The notes beneath the pieces are model-generated. The model ran no database searches and had not been told where the DNA came from. It saw only the letters and a list, made by a program, of their open reading frames with translations. Shown here one piece after another: positions 28,204 through 37,416 of a stretch of 64,000 bases of DNA. A program made the translations under genes and the position numbers. The DNA is from Alloacidobacterium sp963823845. Its GTDB lineage: Bacteria; Acidobacteriota; Terriglobia; Terriglobales; Acidobacteriaceae. Position 1 is the stretch's first letter. Every line of letters begins with the position of its first letter. The DNA lies in NCBI GenBank assembly GCA_963823845.1, contig CAWGND010000011.1, positions 186,001-250,000 on the forward strand, read 5' to 3'.

Positions 28204-28842
28204 ATGGGCTGGTCGATCAGTCGGCCTGGTGGTTCCCCGCAGGCCGAGCAGACCGATGGATTCGTTGAGGAAGCCATTCGTCGCACGCTCGTCCTGTCCC
28301 GTGTGGATGATCTGATAGCGTGGGGCCGCAAGAATTCTGTCTGGCCATTCAACTTTGGTCTCTCCTGCTGCTTCGTGGAGATGGCCACAAGCATTACAAG
28401 CAAGTACGACATCTCCCGCTTCGGCGCCGAGGTGATACGCGGCACACCGCGCCAGGCAGACCTTATGGTTATCGCCGGCACGGTCTTCATCAAGATGGCG
28501 CCCGTCATCCAGCGCCTTTATGAGCAGATGATGGAGCCGCGCTGGGTTATCTCAATGGGGTCGTGCGCCAATTCTGGCGGCATGTTTGACATTTACAGCG
28601 TCGTGCAGGGAGTCGATAAGTTTCTGCCCGTAGATGTCTATGTGCCCGGATGCCCGCCCAGGCCAGACGCATTTCTTGAAGGTGTTTTATTGTTGCGGGA
28701 CGCAATCGGCAAAGAAAAACGGCCTCTGAGCTGGGTCGTTGGACCGCAGGGTGTTCAGCGGGCTGATATGCCGTCCATGCGTGATGAGAAAAGAGCGCAG
28801 AGAGAAACTCTGACGGTGCTCCGGACTCCTGATAGCGTTTAG
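28204..28842 (+). CDS. nuoB: NADH-quinone oxidoreductase subunit B
   Basis: Carries the N2 iron-sulphur cluster that passes electrons to quinone. Cluster ligands are seen in FGLSCCFVEM (adjacent cysteines), SMGSCANSGG and VPGCPPRPDAF. The product is 212 residues with an extended N-terminus and a charged C-terminal tail. It lies 33 bp after nuoA. Confidence 0.96.
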   Translation: MGWSISRPGGSPQAEQTDGFVEEAIRRTLVLSRVDDLIAWGRKNSVWPFNFGLSCCFVEMATSITSKYDISRFGAEVIRGTPRQADLMVIAGTVFIKMAPVIQRLYEQMMEPRWVISMGSCANSGGMFDIYSVVQGVDKFLPVDVYVPGCPPRPDAFLEGVLLLRDAIGKEKRPLSWVVGPQGVQRADMPSMRDEKRAQRETLTVLRTPDSV

Positions 28843-28862
28843 CAATTAACTGGCGGTGCTCT

Positions 28863-30608
28863 ATGGTGCGCGGCCTTGTCGTCGACGAAGGATTGCAGAA
28901 CGAGTTGGTCGTTCCATCTGTCCCCCAGGCCGCTCGCGATGAAATCCCGACATTCTGGATATCGAAGAACGACATTCACGAAGCTGTCCGATGCCTGCGT
29001 CACAGTGTCCCCGATCCTTACAAACTGCTCTACGATGTAACCGCAATCGACGAGCGCAGCCGTACTCACCGCGACAGTCAACCGCCAGGCGATTTCACCG
29101 CCGTCTATCACCTCTACTCCTTCGGACGAAACGAGTACGTTCGCCTGAAAGTCGCGCTCGACGCGAGCGATCTGACACTGCCAACGATCACCGACGTCTT
29201 TCCGTGCGCCAACTGGTATGAGCGCGAAGTGTGGGACATGTTCGGCATCGTCTTCGACGGACACCCGCATCTCGCTCGCATCCTCATGCCCAGTACCTGG
29301 GTCGGGCATCCTCTGCGCAAGGACCATCCCGCCCGCGCAACCGAAATGGGGCCCTTCACACTATCCCCAGAAAAAGAGGACGCCGAACAGGCAGCCTTGC
29401 AGTTCCGTCCTGAAGAGTGGGGGATGTCGCGGCAGCGTGAGGGCTCTGACTTCATCTTCCTGAATATAGGGCCGCAGCATCCCGGCACGCACGGCGTGCT
29501 GCGTATTGTTCTCGAACTCGACGGCGAAGAAATTATCGATTGTGTGCCGGAGATTGGCTTTCACCATCGCGGCGCCGAAAAGATGGGTGAGCGCCAGACG
29601 TGGCATACCTACATTCCCTACACCGATCGCGTCGACTACCTCGGCGGCGTGATGAACAACTTCGCATATCTAAGCAGCGTCGAGAAGTTGGCAGGCATCA
29701 CCGTCCCACCGCGCGGCCAGATGATCCGCGTGATGATGTCGGAACTCTTCCGCGTCATGAACCACCTCGTTTGGTACGGAACATTCGCGCAGGACGTCGG
29801 CCAGATGTCTCCGGTCTTCTACATGTTCAACGATCGCGAGAAGGCGCTCTCCATTGTTGAAGCAATTTGCGGCGCGCGCATGCACCCCAACTGGTTCCGC
29901 ATAGGCGGCGTAGCGCAGGATCTGCCCGAAGGATGGGACGGCATGTTTCGCGACTTCATAAAATACCTGCCGCCCCGTCTAGATGAGTACGAGCGCACGA
30001 TCATGCGCAATCGTCTCTTCAAAGCGCGCACCAAAGGCATTGGCGGCTGCACCATCGACGAAGCGATCGAATGGGGAATGACAGGTCCAAACCTTCGCGC
30101 GGCAGGCCTTGAATGGGACTTCCGCAAGAAGCAGCCCTATTCCTGCTACGATCAGCTTGAATTCGATATACCAATTGCCACAACCGGCGACTGTTACGAC
30201 CGCGCCATCGTGCATATCGAGGAGATGCGCCAAAGCCTTCGCATCATTCAGCAGTGTGTCGATCAGATGCCGGGCGGCCCATGCAACGCGGAGCATCCCC
30301 TCACCACACCGCCGCCAAAAGCTCGGACCATGCACGACATCGAAACGCTTATCAATCATTTTCTCGGCGTCAGTTGGGGACCTGTGATGCCACCAGGAGA
30401 AGCGATGGTGCCCATCGAGGCCACGAAGGGCAATAACGGCTACTACCTCACCAGCGACGGAAGTACCGGGTCTTATCGCACGCGCATTCGTACCCCGTCG
30501 TTTGCGCACATGCAGATGCTGCCGCTCTTATGCAGAGGACGATTGATCCCGGATCTTCTTGCAGTCATTGGCAGCCTGGACTACGTACTCGCAGATATCG
30601 ACCGGTAA
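28863..30608 (+). CDS. nuoCD: NADH-quinone oxidoreductase fused subunits C and D
   Basis: A 581-residue fusion of the 30-kDa and 49-kDa subunits of the peripheral arm. The NuoC part (about residues 30-175) has YHLYSFGRNEYVRLKV and NWYEREVWDMFGIVFDGHPHLARI. The NuoD part starts near residue 195 with NIGPQHPGTHGVLRIVLELDGE (shortened here to GPQHPGTHGVLRIVLELDGE), lines the quinone pocket with FHHRGAEKMGE, and ends in the family signature LPLLCRGRLIPDLLAVIGSLD (shortened: LIPDLLAVIGSLD with VLADIDR). Fusion of nuoC and nuoD is known in several bacterial groups, including enterobacteria. It begins 20 bp after nuoB. Confidence 0.96.
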   Translation: MVRGLVVDEGLQNELVVPSVPQAARDEIPTFWISKNDIHEAVRCLRHSVPDPYKLLYDVTAIDERSRTHRDSQPPGDFTAVYHLYSFGRNEYVRLKVALDASDLTLPTITDVFPCANWYEREVWDMFGIVFDGHPHLARILMPSTWVGHPLRKDHPARATEMGPFTLSPEKEDAEQAALQFRPEEWGMSRQREGSDFIFLNIGPQHPGTHGVLRIVLELDGEEIIDCVPEIGFHHRGAEKMGERQTWHTYIPYTDRVDYLGGVMNNFAYLSSVEKLAGITVPPRGQMIRVMMSELFRVMNHLVWYGTFAQDVGQMSPVFYMFNDREKALSIVEAICGARMHPNWFRIGGVAQDLPEGWDGMFRDFIKYLPPRLDEYERTIMRNRLFKARTKGIGGCTIDEAIEWGMTGPNLRAAGLEWDFRKKQPYSCYDQLEFDIPIATTGDCYDRAIVHIEEMRQSLRIIQQCVDQMPGGPCNAEHPLTTPPPKARTMHDIETLINHFLGVSWGPVMPPGEAMVPIEATKGNNGYYLTSDGSTGSYRTRIRTPSFAHMQMLPLLCRGRLIPDLLAVIGSLDYVLADIDR

Positions 30609-30630
30609 CGCTGGAGGAGAAACGAAAACG

Positions 30631-31095
30631 ATGCTGACGGTGGAAGAAAAACAAGAGATCGAAGAGAAATTCACTCAATATCCAAACAGGCAGGCCATCT
30701 CTATCGACGCCATGCTGGCAGTTCAACGGCACAGGGGTTGGGTATCCGATGAGAGCCTGCGCGATCTCTCCGACCTGCTTGGCCTCTCCGTTGCCGATCT
30801 GGACGGCGTCGCAACCTTCTATAACCTCATTCGCCGGAAGCCGGTAGGACGGCACGTGGCTCTGATTTGCGACAGCGTCTCCTGTTGGCTCATGGGCGGC
30901 GACAAGATTCGTGACCATCTCTGCGCAAAGCTCAGCACGCCTTTGGGTGAAACGACCCCCGATGGCCGCTTCACCCTGCTGCCTATCGTCTGCCTAGGAG
31001 CGTGCGACCACGCTCCCACCATGATGATCGATGACAAGTTAATAGAGGATCTTGACGAAGAAAGGATCGAAGAAGCGTTGACGCAGTACGACTAA
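30631..31095 (+). CDS. nuoE: NADH-quinone oxidoreductase subunit E
   Basis: Thioredoxin-like 24-kDa subunit holding cluster N1a, 154 residues. Ligands lie in CDSVSCWLMGG and CLGACDHAPTMMI. The start at 30631 (MLTVEEKQEIEEKF) has a GGAGGAGA ribosome site; the longer frame from 30559 runs into nuoCD and was not used. The DGVATFYNLIRRKPVGRH block is typical. Confidence 0.95.
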   Translation: MLTVEEKQEIEEKFTQYPNRQAISIDAMLAVQRHRGWVSDESLRDLSDLLGLSVADLDGVATFYNLIRRKPVGRHVALICDSVSCWLMGGDKIRDHLCAKLSTPLGETTPDGRFTLLPIVCLGACDHAPTMMIDDKLIEDLDEERIEEALTQYD

Positions 31096-31104
31096 GCGTG
31101 CCCC

Positions 31105-32376
31105 ATGGAAAAACCTCTAACTGGCAATTTCAGGAGCGACAAGAAGGCGGCAAGCCTCGCAGACTACGAGCGCGCAGGCGGCTACCAGGGCCTGCGAAAG
31201 ACGCTGTCCATCGCGCCGGCAGACGTCACGGAGCTGGTGAAAACATCCGGCCTGCGCGGACGAGGTGGCGCGGGTTTCCCTACCGGCATGAAGTGGAGCT
31301 TCGTGCCCATGGGAAAAGATGCGCCTCATCCGAAATACCTCGTTGTCAACGCCGACGAGATGGAGCCAGGTACATTCAAAGACCGCGCGCTGATGGAGCG
31401 CGATCCTCATCAATTGATCGAAGGCATGATCGTCGCCGCATATGCAATCGAGGCCGACATCGCGTACATCTTTCTGCGCGGCGAGTACACCTGCGCATAT
31501 GACTGCCTCGACCGGGCGCTCGCCGAAGCAAAAGCAAGCAACTACGTTGGCCGCAACATTCTTGGTTCAGGCTACAGCCTCGACATCCATCTTCACGTCA
31601 GCGCCGGTCGCTACATCTGCGGCGAAGAAACCGCTCTGCTGAATGCGCTCGAAGGTAAGCGGGCGCACCCAAGAACCAAGCCTCCATTCCCGCAAGTCTC
31701 CGGACTCTTCGGAAAACCCACCATCGTCCAGAACGTGGAAACGCTCTGCAACGTTCACCACATCGTAAAGAACGGTCCCGATTGGTTCCGTGGATTGAGC
31801 AAGACCGAAGATGGTGGCACCAAGCTCTACGGCGTCAGCGGCAAGGTGAAGAAGCCGGGTTTATGGGAACTCCCCATGGGCACTCCAATGCGGGAGATAC
31901 TTGAGGACCACGCCGGAGGCATGCGCGATGGCCTGCAGTTTCGCGGTCTGCTGCCCGGCGGAGCCTCGACCGACTTCCTGGTGGAACAGCATCTCGACAC
32001 TCCGATGGACTACGGAAATGTTCAGAAGGCAGGAAGCCGCCTGGGCACAGGCACCATGGTGGTCCTCGATGACAAAACCTGTCCCGTCGGCATGGTCTGG
32101 AACCTGGAACACTTCTTCGCGCAGGAATCATGCGGCTGGTGCACGCCATGCTGGAGCGGCCTCGCATGGACGGAAAAAATTCTGCTGTCCATGGAGCAGG
32201 GCAAAGGAAGCCGTCAGGATCTCGATACGCTCACGTTTCAAACCAAATTTCTTGCTCCGGGAAACACTTTCTGCGCCTTTGCTCCCGGCGCAGTCGAGCC
32301 GCTGCAGAGCGCTCTGAAGTATTTCGCGGATGATTTCCGCAGGCATGTCGACGAACAACGTTGTCCCTGGAAATAA
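31105..32376 (+). CDS. nuoF: NADH-quinone oxidoreductase subunit F
   Basis: The 51-kDa NADH- and FMN-binding subunit, 423 residues. FMN/NADH motifs are GLRGRGGAGFPTGMKW and VNADEMEPGTFKDR. Cluster N3 ligands are in ESCGWCTPCWSG and the later FCAFAPGAVEPL. It starts 9 bp after nuoE. Confidence 0.96.
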   Translation: MEKPLTGNFRSDKKAASLADYERAGGYQGLRKTLSIAPADVTELVKTSGLRGRGGAGFPTGMKWSFVPMGKDAPHPKYLVVNADEMEPGTFKDRALMERDPHQLIEGMIVAAYAIEADIAYIFLRGEYTCAYDCLDRALAEAKASNYVGRNILGSGYSLDIHLHVSAGRYICGEETALLNALEGKRAHPRTKPPFPQVSGLFGKPTIVQNVETLCNVHHIVKNGPDWFRGLSKTEDGGTKLYGVSGKVKKPGLWELPMGTPMREILEDHAGGMRDGLQFRGLLPGGASTDFLVEQHLDTPMDYGNVQKAGSRLGTGTMVVLDDKTCPVGMVWNLEHFFAQESCGWCTPCWSGLAWTEKILLSMEQGKGSRQDLDTLTFQTKFLAPGNTFCAFAPGAVEPLQSALKYFADDFRRHVDEQRCPWK

Positions 32377-32390
32377 GCGTGGAGAAAACT

Positions 32391-35102
32391 GTGGCGACCA
32401 TTTACATCGAGAACAACGCCAAAGAGGCGAATCCGAAAGAGAACCTGCTCCACGCCTGTCTCTCACTTGGCTACGACCTTCCCTATTTCTGCTGGCATCC
32501 AGCATTGGGTTCCGTCGGCGCATGCCGCCAGTGCGCGGTCAAGCAGTTCCGCAATGAGCAGGACACAACAGGCAAGCTCATTATGGCGTGCATGACGCCC
32601 GCGTCGGAAGGCACGCGCATCTCCATCACCGATTCTGAAGCTGTGGCCTTTCGCGCCGGGGTGATACAGGGCCTCATGCAGAACCATCCTCACGACTGCC
32701 CTGTTTGCGACGAGGGCGGCGAATGTCACCTGCAGGACATGACTGTGATGACCGGTCACCGCACGCGCTCCTACAGTTTCGGCAAAAGAACATTTCGCAA
32801 TCAGTATCTCGGCCCGCTGGTCAATCATGAGATGAACCGCTGCATCCAGTGCCAGCGATGTGTGCGCTACTATCGCGAATACGCGGGCGGCGAGGACCTG
32901 AACGCATTCCGTCTGCGCGACAACATCTTCTTCGGAAGGCACGAGGATGGCGTTCTCGAAAGCGAGTTCAGCGGCAACCTGGTCGAGGTCTGCCCGACCG
33001 GCGTTTTTACCGATGCCACCCTCAAGAAACACTACACCCGCAAATGGGATCTGCAGATGGCACCCTCTATCTGTGTACATTGCGGACTGGGTTGCAATAC
33101 TAGCGTCGGCGAGCGCTATGGCTCACTCCGCCGCGTCGTGAATCGCTACAACCACGAGGTCAACGGCTATTTCCTGTGCGACCGTGGCCGTTTCGGCTAT
33201 GAATTTGTCGAGAGTCCTCAGCGCATCCGCTTTCCCATGTTGAACGGCAAGAGCGCAATCAAAACCGAGGCTCTCGAACACTTCGGCGCTATTCTGCGCG
33301 AAGGCAACGTCATCGGCATCGGCTCGCCACGCGCGTCACTCGAAGGCAACTTCGCATTGCGAAAACTGGTCGGCCCCGATCGCTTCTTCGCCGGAACTTC
33401 CGATCAGGAATTCCAGCTCCTATCGAGCATGCTCCGCATCCTGCGCGAAGGCCCCGCGCGATCCCCGTCCCTTGATGACATTGAGCATGCGGACGCTGTC
33501 TTTGTCCTTGGCGAGGACGTAACGAACGTAGCGCCGATCATGGCCTTGCGCCTGCGCCAGTCTGTGCGTCAGGCGCCGATGAAGATGGCGGACGACCTGC
33601 ACATCCCGCAATGGCTCGACCAGTCGGTACGCGAAGTCGTACAGGAAGCAAAAGGGCCGTTCTTCATCGCCTCGCCGTATGCCACGAAACTCGATGACGT
33701 AGCGACCACCACTTATCGTGCCACACCCGACGACCTGGCGCGACTGGGCTTCGCTGTCGCCCATGCAATCGACTCCAGCGCTCCCGAAGTAACAGGACTA
33801 CCTGCAGAACTGGAAACAATCGCTGGGGAAATCGCTGCGGCCCTGCTTGGCGGCCAGCGCCCACTGATCGTTTCCGGTGCAAGCTGCCGCAGCCAGAGCG
33901 TGATCGAAGCAGCGGCGCAGATCGCCTGGGCTCTATGCAAAGCAGACCATCCTGCGGCCCTCAGCTTCACGACGCCCGAATGCAACAGCTTCGGCCTGGC
34001 GATGATGGAAGCGCATCCGTTGTCCGCGGCAATCCAGGCGGTTAAAGGCGACCCAGCGGCCACACTGATTGTTCTCGAGAACGACCTCTTCCGCCAAGCT
34101 TCTTCCAGCGAAGTAACTTCCTTGCTGCGCAGCGTAGGTCACCTGGTAGTGCTCGATCACACGGAATCCCCAACCACAGAGGCAGCCGAAGTTGTGCTGC
34201 CCGCAGGCACCTTCGCCGAATCCGACGGAACCTTAGTAAACAGCGAAGGACGCGCGCAGCGATTCTTCCAGGTCTTCGATCCAAGCTCCGATGTGAGAGA
34301 GAGTTGGAGATGGCTGCGCGAAGGTTCCATGGCAGCAGGCATCGAGACCGAAGCGAAATGGCAGAGCTTCGACGACCTGACAACCACAATGTCAACAGAG
34401 ATGCCCGCGTTCGCGTCGATTCCGCTGGTCGCCCCCGCACGCAAAGCCGTCGGCAAGATAGCGCGCGAGCCACACCGCTACAGCGGACGTACCTCGATGC
34501 TCGCAAACATCAGCGTGCACGAGCCCAAACCACCCGACGATCCCGACTCAGCCCTCGCGTTTTCCATGGAGTCTGGCACCCAGCCCGCCCCACCGGCACT
34601 GCTTCCCTTCTTCTGGGCGCCCGGCTGGAATTCCATTCAGTCAGTCAACAAATTTCAGAGCGAAATTGGCGGCCACATGCGCGGTGGAGACCCCGGCGTT
34701 CGCCTGATTGAACCATTACCGCAACCAGACTGGAAATATTTCTCGACAATCCCGGCAGCCGACAACTCAAAGACCGGCGAGTCGCTCCTGGTCCCGATCT
34801 TCCATATCTTCGGCTCCGAAGAATTGAGCCGCCACGCGCATGGCATAGCGCAGTTGGTCCCGCGCCCATATATCGCCCTCCATTCCGCTGACGCTTCCAG
34901 CCTCGGTGTAAAAGCGGGCGAAGAAATCAAAGTAACCACCGGCGGCTCCAGCTTCGAACTTGAGGTCGTGTTGCGAGACGACCTGCCTCGTGGCGTAGCA
35001 GGCCTGCCTGCCGGACTGGTGCCGATCGAAAGCATGACGTCCCCCGCCTTCGCCAGCCTTACTCCGGCAAAGGTGGAATCATCCGCCGGGGGTGCCGCAT
35101 GA
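32391..35102 (+). CDS. nuoG: NADH-quinone oxidoreductase subunit G
   Basis: The 75-kDa subunit, about 903 residues. It carries a 2Fe-2S domain (YFCWHPALGSVGACRQC), the His-ligated 4Fe-4S site (HDCPVCDEGGECHLQDM) and NRCIQCQRCVRYYREYAGG. Next comes a 4Fe-4S Mos/MGD motif (CVHCGLGCNT), a molybdopterin-oxidoreductase-like body, and a C-terminal MopB-CT-like domain (LGVKAGEEIKVTTGGSSF). I chose the GTG at 32391 (GTGGCGACC) because GTGGAG lies 8 nt upstream; the frame opens at 32361 inside nuoF, and GTG 32379 is an alternative. Confidence 0.94.
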   Translation: MATIYIENNAKEANPKENLLHACLSLGYDLPYFCWHPALGSVGACRQCAVKQFRNEQDTTGKLIMACMTPASEGTRISITDSEAVAFRAGVIQGLMQNHPHDCPVCDEGGECHLQDMTVMTGHRTRSYSFGKRTFRNQYLGPLVNHEMNRCIQCQRCVRYYREYAGGEDLNAFRLRDNIFFGRHEDGVLESEFSGNLVEVCPTGVFTDATLKKHYTRKWDLQMAPSICVHCGLGCNTSVGERYGSLRRVVNRYNHEVNGYFLCDRGRFGYEFVESPQRIRFPMLNGKSAIKTEALEHFGAILREGNVIGIGSPRASLEGNFALRKLVGPDRFFAGTSDQEFQLLSSMLRILREGPARSPSLDDIEHADAVFVLGEDVTNVAPIMALRLRQSVRQAPMKMADDLHIPQWLDQSVREVVQEAKGPFFIASPYATKLDDVATTTYRATPDDLARLGFAVAHAIDSSAPEVTGLPAELETIAGEIAAALLGGQRPLIVSGASCRSQSVIEAAAQIAWALCKADHPAALSFTTPECNSFGLAMMEAHPLSAAIQAVKGDPAATLIVLENDLFRQASSSEVTSLLRSVGHLVVLDHTESPTTEAAEVVLPAGTFAESDGTLVNSEGRAQRFFQVFDPSSDVRESWRWLREGSMAAGIETEAKWQSFDDLTTTMSTEMPAFASIPLVAPARKAVGKIAREPHRYSGRTSMLANISVHEPKPPDDPDSALAFSMESGTQPAPPALLPFFWAPGWNSIQSVNKFQSEIGGHMRGGDPGVRLIEPLPQPDWKYFSTIPAADNSKTGESLLVPIFHIFGSEELSRHAHGIAQLVPRPYIALHSADASSLGVKAGEEIKVTTGGSSFELEVVLRDDLPRGVAGLPAGLVPIESMTSPAFASLTPAKVESSAGGAA

Positions 35103-36052
35103 TGCAGTACATCTTTCCCCTGATCGTCATCGCTGTCGTGCTGGGTGTCGTGCTCAATCTGGCAGCAGGACTCATCTGGGTCGAGCGCCGACTGCTCGCG
35201 CTGTGGCAGGACCGCTATGGCCCGAATCGCGTCGGCCCCTTCGGCCTGGGACAGATCCTCGCCGACTCGTTGAAGCTCTTCACAAAAGAAGACTGGGTTC
35301 CCCCCTTCGCGGATAAGCCCGTCTTCATCATCGCGCCCGCCATCGTCGTGGCGACAGCGCTGCTCTCATTCGCCGTCATACCGTTCGCGCCCGGTTTTGT
35401 CATTGCCGACCTCAACATCGGCATCCTCTTCCTCCTGGCCATGTCGTCGCTTGGTGTCTACAGTGTCGTGCTTGCCGGCTGGGCTTCGAACAACAAATAT
35501 TCCTTGCTCGGCGGAATCCGCGCCTCCGCGCAAATGCTGAGCTACGAAGTTTTCATGGGACTCTCGCTGCTGGGCGTTGTCATCCTGGCAGGCTCATTCA
35601 GGCTCACGGACATCGTCGAAGCGCAACGGGGCATGTGGTTCATTGTGCCGCAATTCGTCGGCTTCGTTCTCTTCCTGATCGCGGGCGTAGCCGAGACCCG
35701 CCGCCTGCCCTTCGACCTCGCGGAAGCGGAAAACGAATTGATCGCCGGCTTTCACTCCGAGTACTCCGGCATGAAATTCGGCATGTTCTTCGTCGGCGAA
35801 TACATCGGCGTGACGCTGATCTCGGCAACTATCTCGTTGTTGTATTTCGGCGGATGGCTCGGACCCTTTCTCCCAGCGCCCTTGTGGTTCGCCGCGAAGA
35901 CGATGTTCTTCATCTGCATGTTCATCTTGTTTCGCGCGGCGTTGCCCAGGCCGCGCTTTGACCAGTTGATGTCCTGGGGTTGGAAGGTGATGCTGCCCCT
36001 CGCATTGGTGAATTTATTAGTGACCGGAGCCGTAGTACTGGCCCGAAAGTAG
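35099..36052 (+). CDS. nuoH: NADH-quinone oxidoreductase subunit H
   Basis: Membrane subunit that joins the two arms and forms part of the quinone channel, 317 residues with about eight helices. Conserved blocks are ERRLLALWQDRYGPNRVGPF and ETRRLPFDLAEAENELIAGFHSEYSG (here given by RLPFDLAEAENELIAGFH). Its start overlaps the nuoG stop in ATGATG (35099-35104), which indicates translational coupling. Confidence 0.97.
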   Translation: MMQYIFPLIVIAVVLGVVLNLAAGLIWVERRLLALWQDRYGPNRVGPFGLGQILADSLKLFTKEDWVPPFADKPVFIIAPAIVVATALLSFAVIPFAPGFVIADLNIGILFLLAMSSLGVYSVVLAGWASNNKYSLLGGIRASAQMLSYEVFMGLSLLGVVILAGSFRLTDIVEAQRGMWFIVPQFVGFVLFLIAGVAETRRLPFDLAEAENELIAGFHSEYSGMKFGMFFVGEYIGVTLISATISLLYFGGWLGPFLPAPLWFAAKTMFFICMFILFRAALPRPRFDQLMSWGWKVMLPLALVNLLVTGAVVLARK

Positions 36053-36076
36053 TACTGAAATTAAAGGAGGCTGCTG

Positions 36077-36592
36077 ATGTTCAGTCTCGTGCGCTCGTTG
36101 TGGGAAGTCTTCCGGCACGCCTTTGCGCGGCGTGTCACCATCCAGTATCCCGATGAAAAACCCTATCTCGCGCCTCGCTATCGAGGCCGCATAGTCCTCA
36201 GCAGAGACCCCGACGGTGGCGAACGCTGCGTAGCCTGCAACCTCTGCGCCGTAGCCTGCCCTGTCGATTGCATCTCATTACAGGCGACCGAGGACGCAAA
36301 CGGCCGCAGATATCCCGAGTTCTTCCGCATCAACTTCTCCCGCTGCATCTTCTGCGGTTTCTGTGAAGAAGCCTGCCCCACATACGCGATCCAGCTCACG
36401 CCGGATTTCGAAATGGGCGAATACAAACGGAAAAACCTCGTATATGAGAAAGATGACCTGATGATCGACGGCCCCGGAAAATATCCCGGCTACAACTTCT
36501 GGCGTGTTGCGGGCGTGGCCATCGGCGGCAAGGACAAAGGCCTGGCCGAGCACGAAACCGCGCCCGTCGACATTCACAGCCTGATGCCTTAA
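36077..36592 (+). CDS. nuoI: NADH-quinone oxidoreductase subunit I
   Basis: Ferredoxin-like subunit with clusters N6a and N6b, 171 residues. Both 4Fe-4S motifs are present: CVACNLCAVACPVDCI and CIFCGFCEEACPTYAI. AAAGGAGG stands just before the ATG at 36077. Confidence 0.97.
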   Translation: MFSLVRSLWEVFRHAFARRVTIQYPDEKPYLAPRYRGRIVLSRDPDGGERCVACNLCAVACPVDCISLQATEDANGRRYPEFFRINFSRCIFCGFCEEACPTYAIQLTPDFEMGEYKRKNLVYEKDDLMIDGPGKYPGYNFWRVAGVAIGGKDKGLAEHETAPVDIHSLMP

Positions 36593-36601
36593 GAGGACGA
36601 C

Positions 36602-37192
36602 ATGGTGACACTCTTCTATCTCGCAGGCATTGTCGCTGTCATCGCCACTCTGCTCGCCGTCACGCGCCATCACGCAGTGCACGCGCTGCTCTATCTTGTC
36701 GTGTCGTTGCTCGCGATCGCCGTGGATTTCTACACCCTCGGCGCCCCATTCGTGGCAGCGCTTGAAATCATGATTTACGCCGGCGCCATCATGGTCCTCT
36801 TTGTCTTCGTCGTCATGATGCTCAACGTAGCCGAGCACGCCATGGAAGTAGAACGCCTCTCACTTAAACCGATCAATTGGTTTGGGCCTGCTCTTCTAGC
36901 CTTTGTCCTGCTGGGTGAGCTGGTCTACTGCATGCTCGCCTCGAGCAACGCGCCCCGCGTAGCCACCGTTGGCCCCAAGCAGGTTGGCATAGCGCTATTC
37001 GGTAATTTCTGGATCGGAGTTGAACTGGCATCACTGTTGTTGACGGCGGGCCTGGTGGGTGCCTATCACCTCGGACGCCAGGCATTCGCAAAGGAGGAGA
37101 CAAAACATGCCGCAGATACCAATACAGCACGCCATGATACTGGCGGCGATCTTGTTCACGCTGGGGCTGGCAGGACTGATCACGCGGCGTAA
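36602..37192 (+). CDS. nuoJ: NADH-quinone oxidoreductase subunit J, long overlap with nuoK
   Basis: Membrane-arm subunit with five helices, 196 residues. Typical sequence: HHAVHALLYLVVSLLAIAVDF, here EIMIYAGAIMVLFVFVVMML. The conserved fold ends near LVGAYHLGRQAF; after that about 29 codons (to DHAA) are read inside nuoK in another frame, an 86-bp overlap with the nuoK start. That tail looks like run-on translation after loss of an ordinary stop, since it lacks hydrophobic or conserved sequence. Confidence 0.94.
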   Translation: MVTLFYLAGIVAVIATLLAVTRHHAVHALLYLVVSLLAIAVDFYTLGAPFVAALEIMIYAGAIMVLFVFVVMMLNVAEHAMEVERLSLKPINWFGPALLAFVLLGELVYCMLASSNAPRVATVGPKQVGIALFGNFWIGVELASLLLTAGLVGAYHLGRQAFAKEETKHAADTNTARHDTGGDLVHAGAGRTDHAA

Positions 37193-37415
37193 TCTCATCT
37201 TCACGCTCATGAGCATTGAGATCATGCTCAACGCCAGCGGCCTCGCGTTCATCGCAGCCGGTTCCCGGTGGGGACAGCCCGACGGACAAATCATGTTTCT
37301 CTTCATCCTCACCATGGCCGCGGCCGAAGTCGCCATCGGCCTGGCATTCGTTCTGCTCTTCCATAGAAAACAATCTGAGCTGGACGTGGACGCCGCGAGC
37401 GAGTTGAGAGGCTGA
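37107..37415 (+). CDS. nuoK: NADH-quinone oxidoreductase subunit K
   Basis: Three-helix proton-channel subunit, 102 residues from the ATG at 37107, with AAGGAGGAGA at 37091. Key blocks: LFTLGLAGLITRRNLIFTLM, SIEIMLNASGLAFIA (channel Glu in IEIMLN) and AAAEVAIGLAFVLLF. The frame is open upstream to 37059, but the ribosome site fixes the start. It overlaps the 3' end of nuoJ by 86 bp. Confidence 0.96.
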   Translation: MPQIPIQHAMILAAILFTLGLAGLITRRNLIFTLMSIEIMLNASGLAFIAAGSRWGQPDGQIMFLFILTMAAAEVAIGLAFVLLFHRKQSELDVDAASELRG

Positions 37416-37416
37416 C

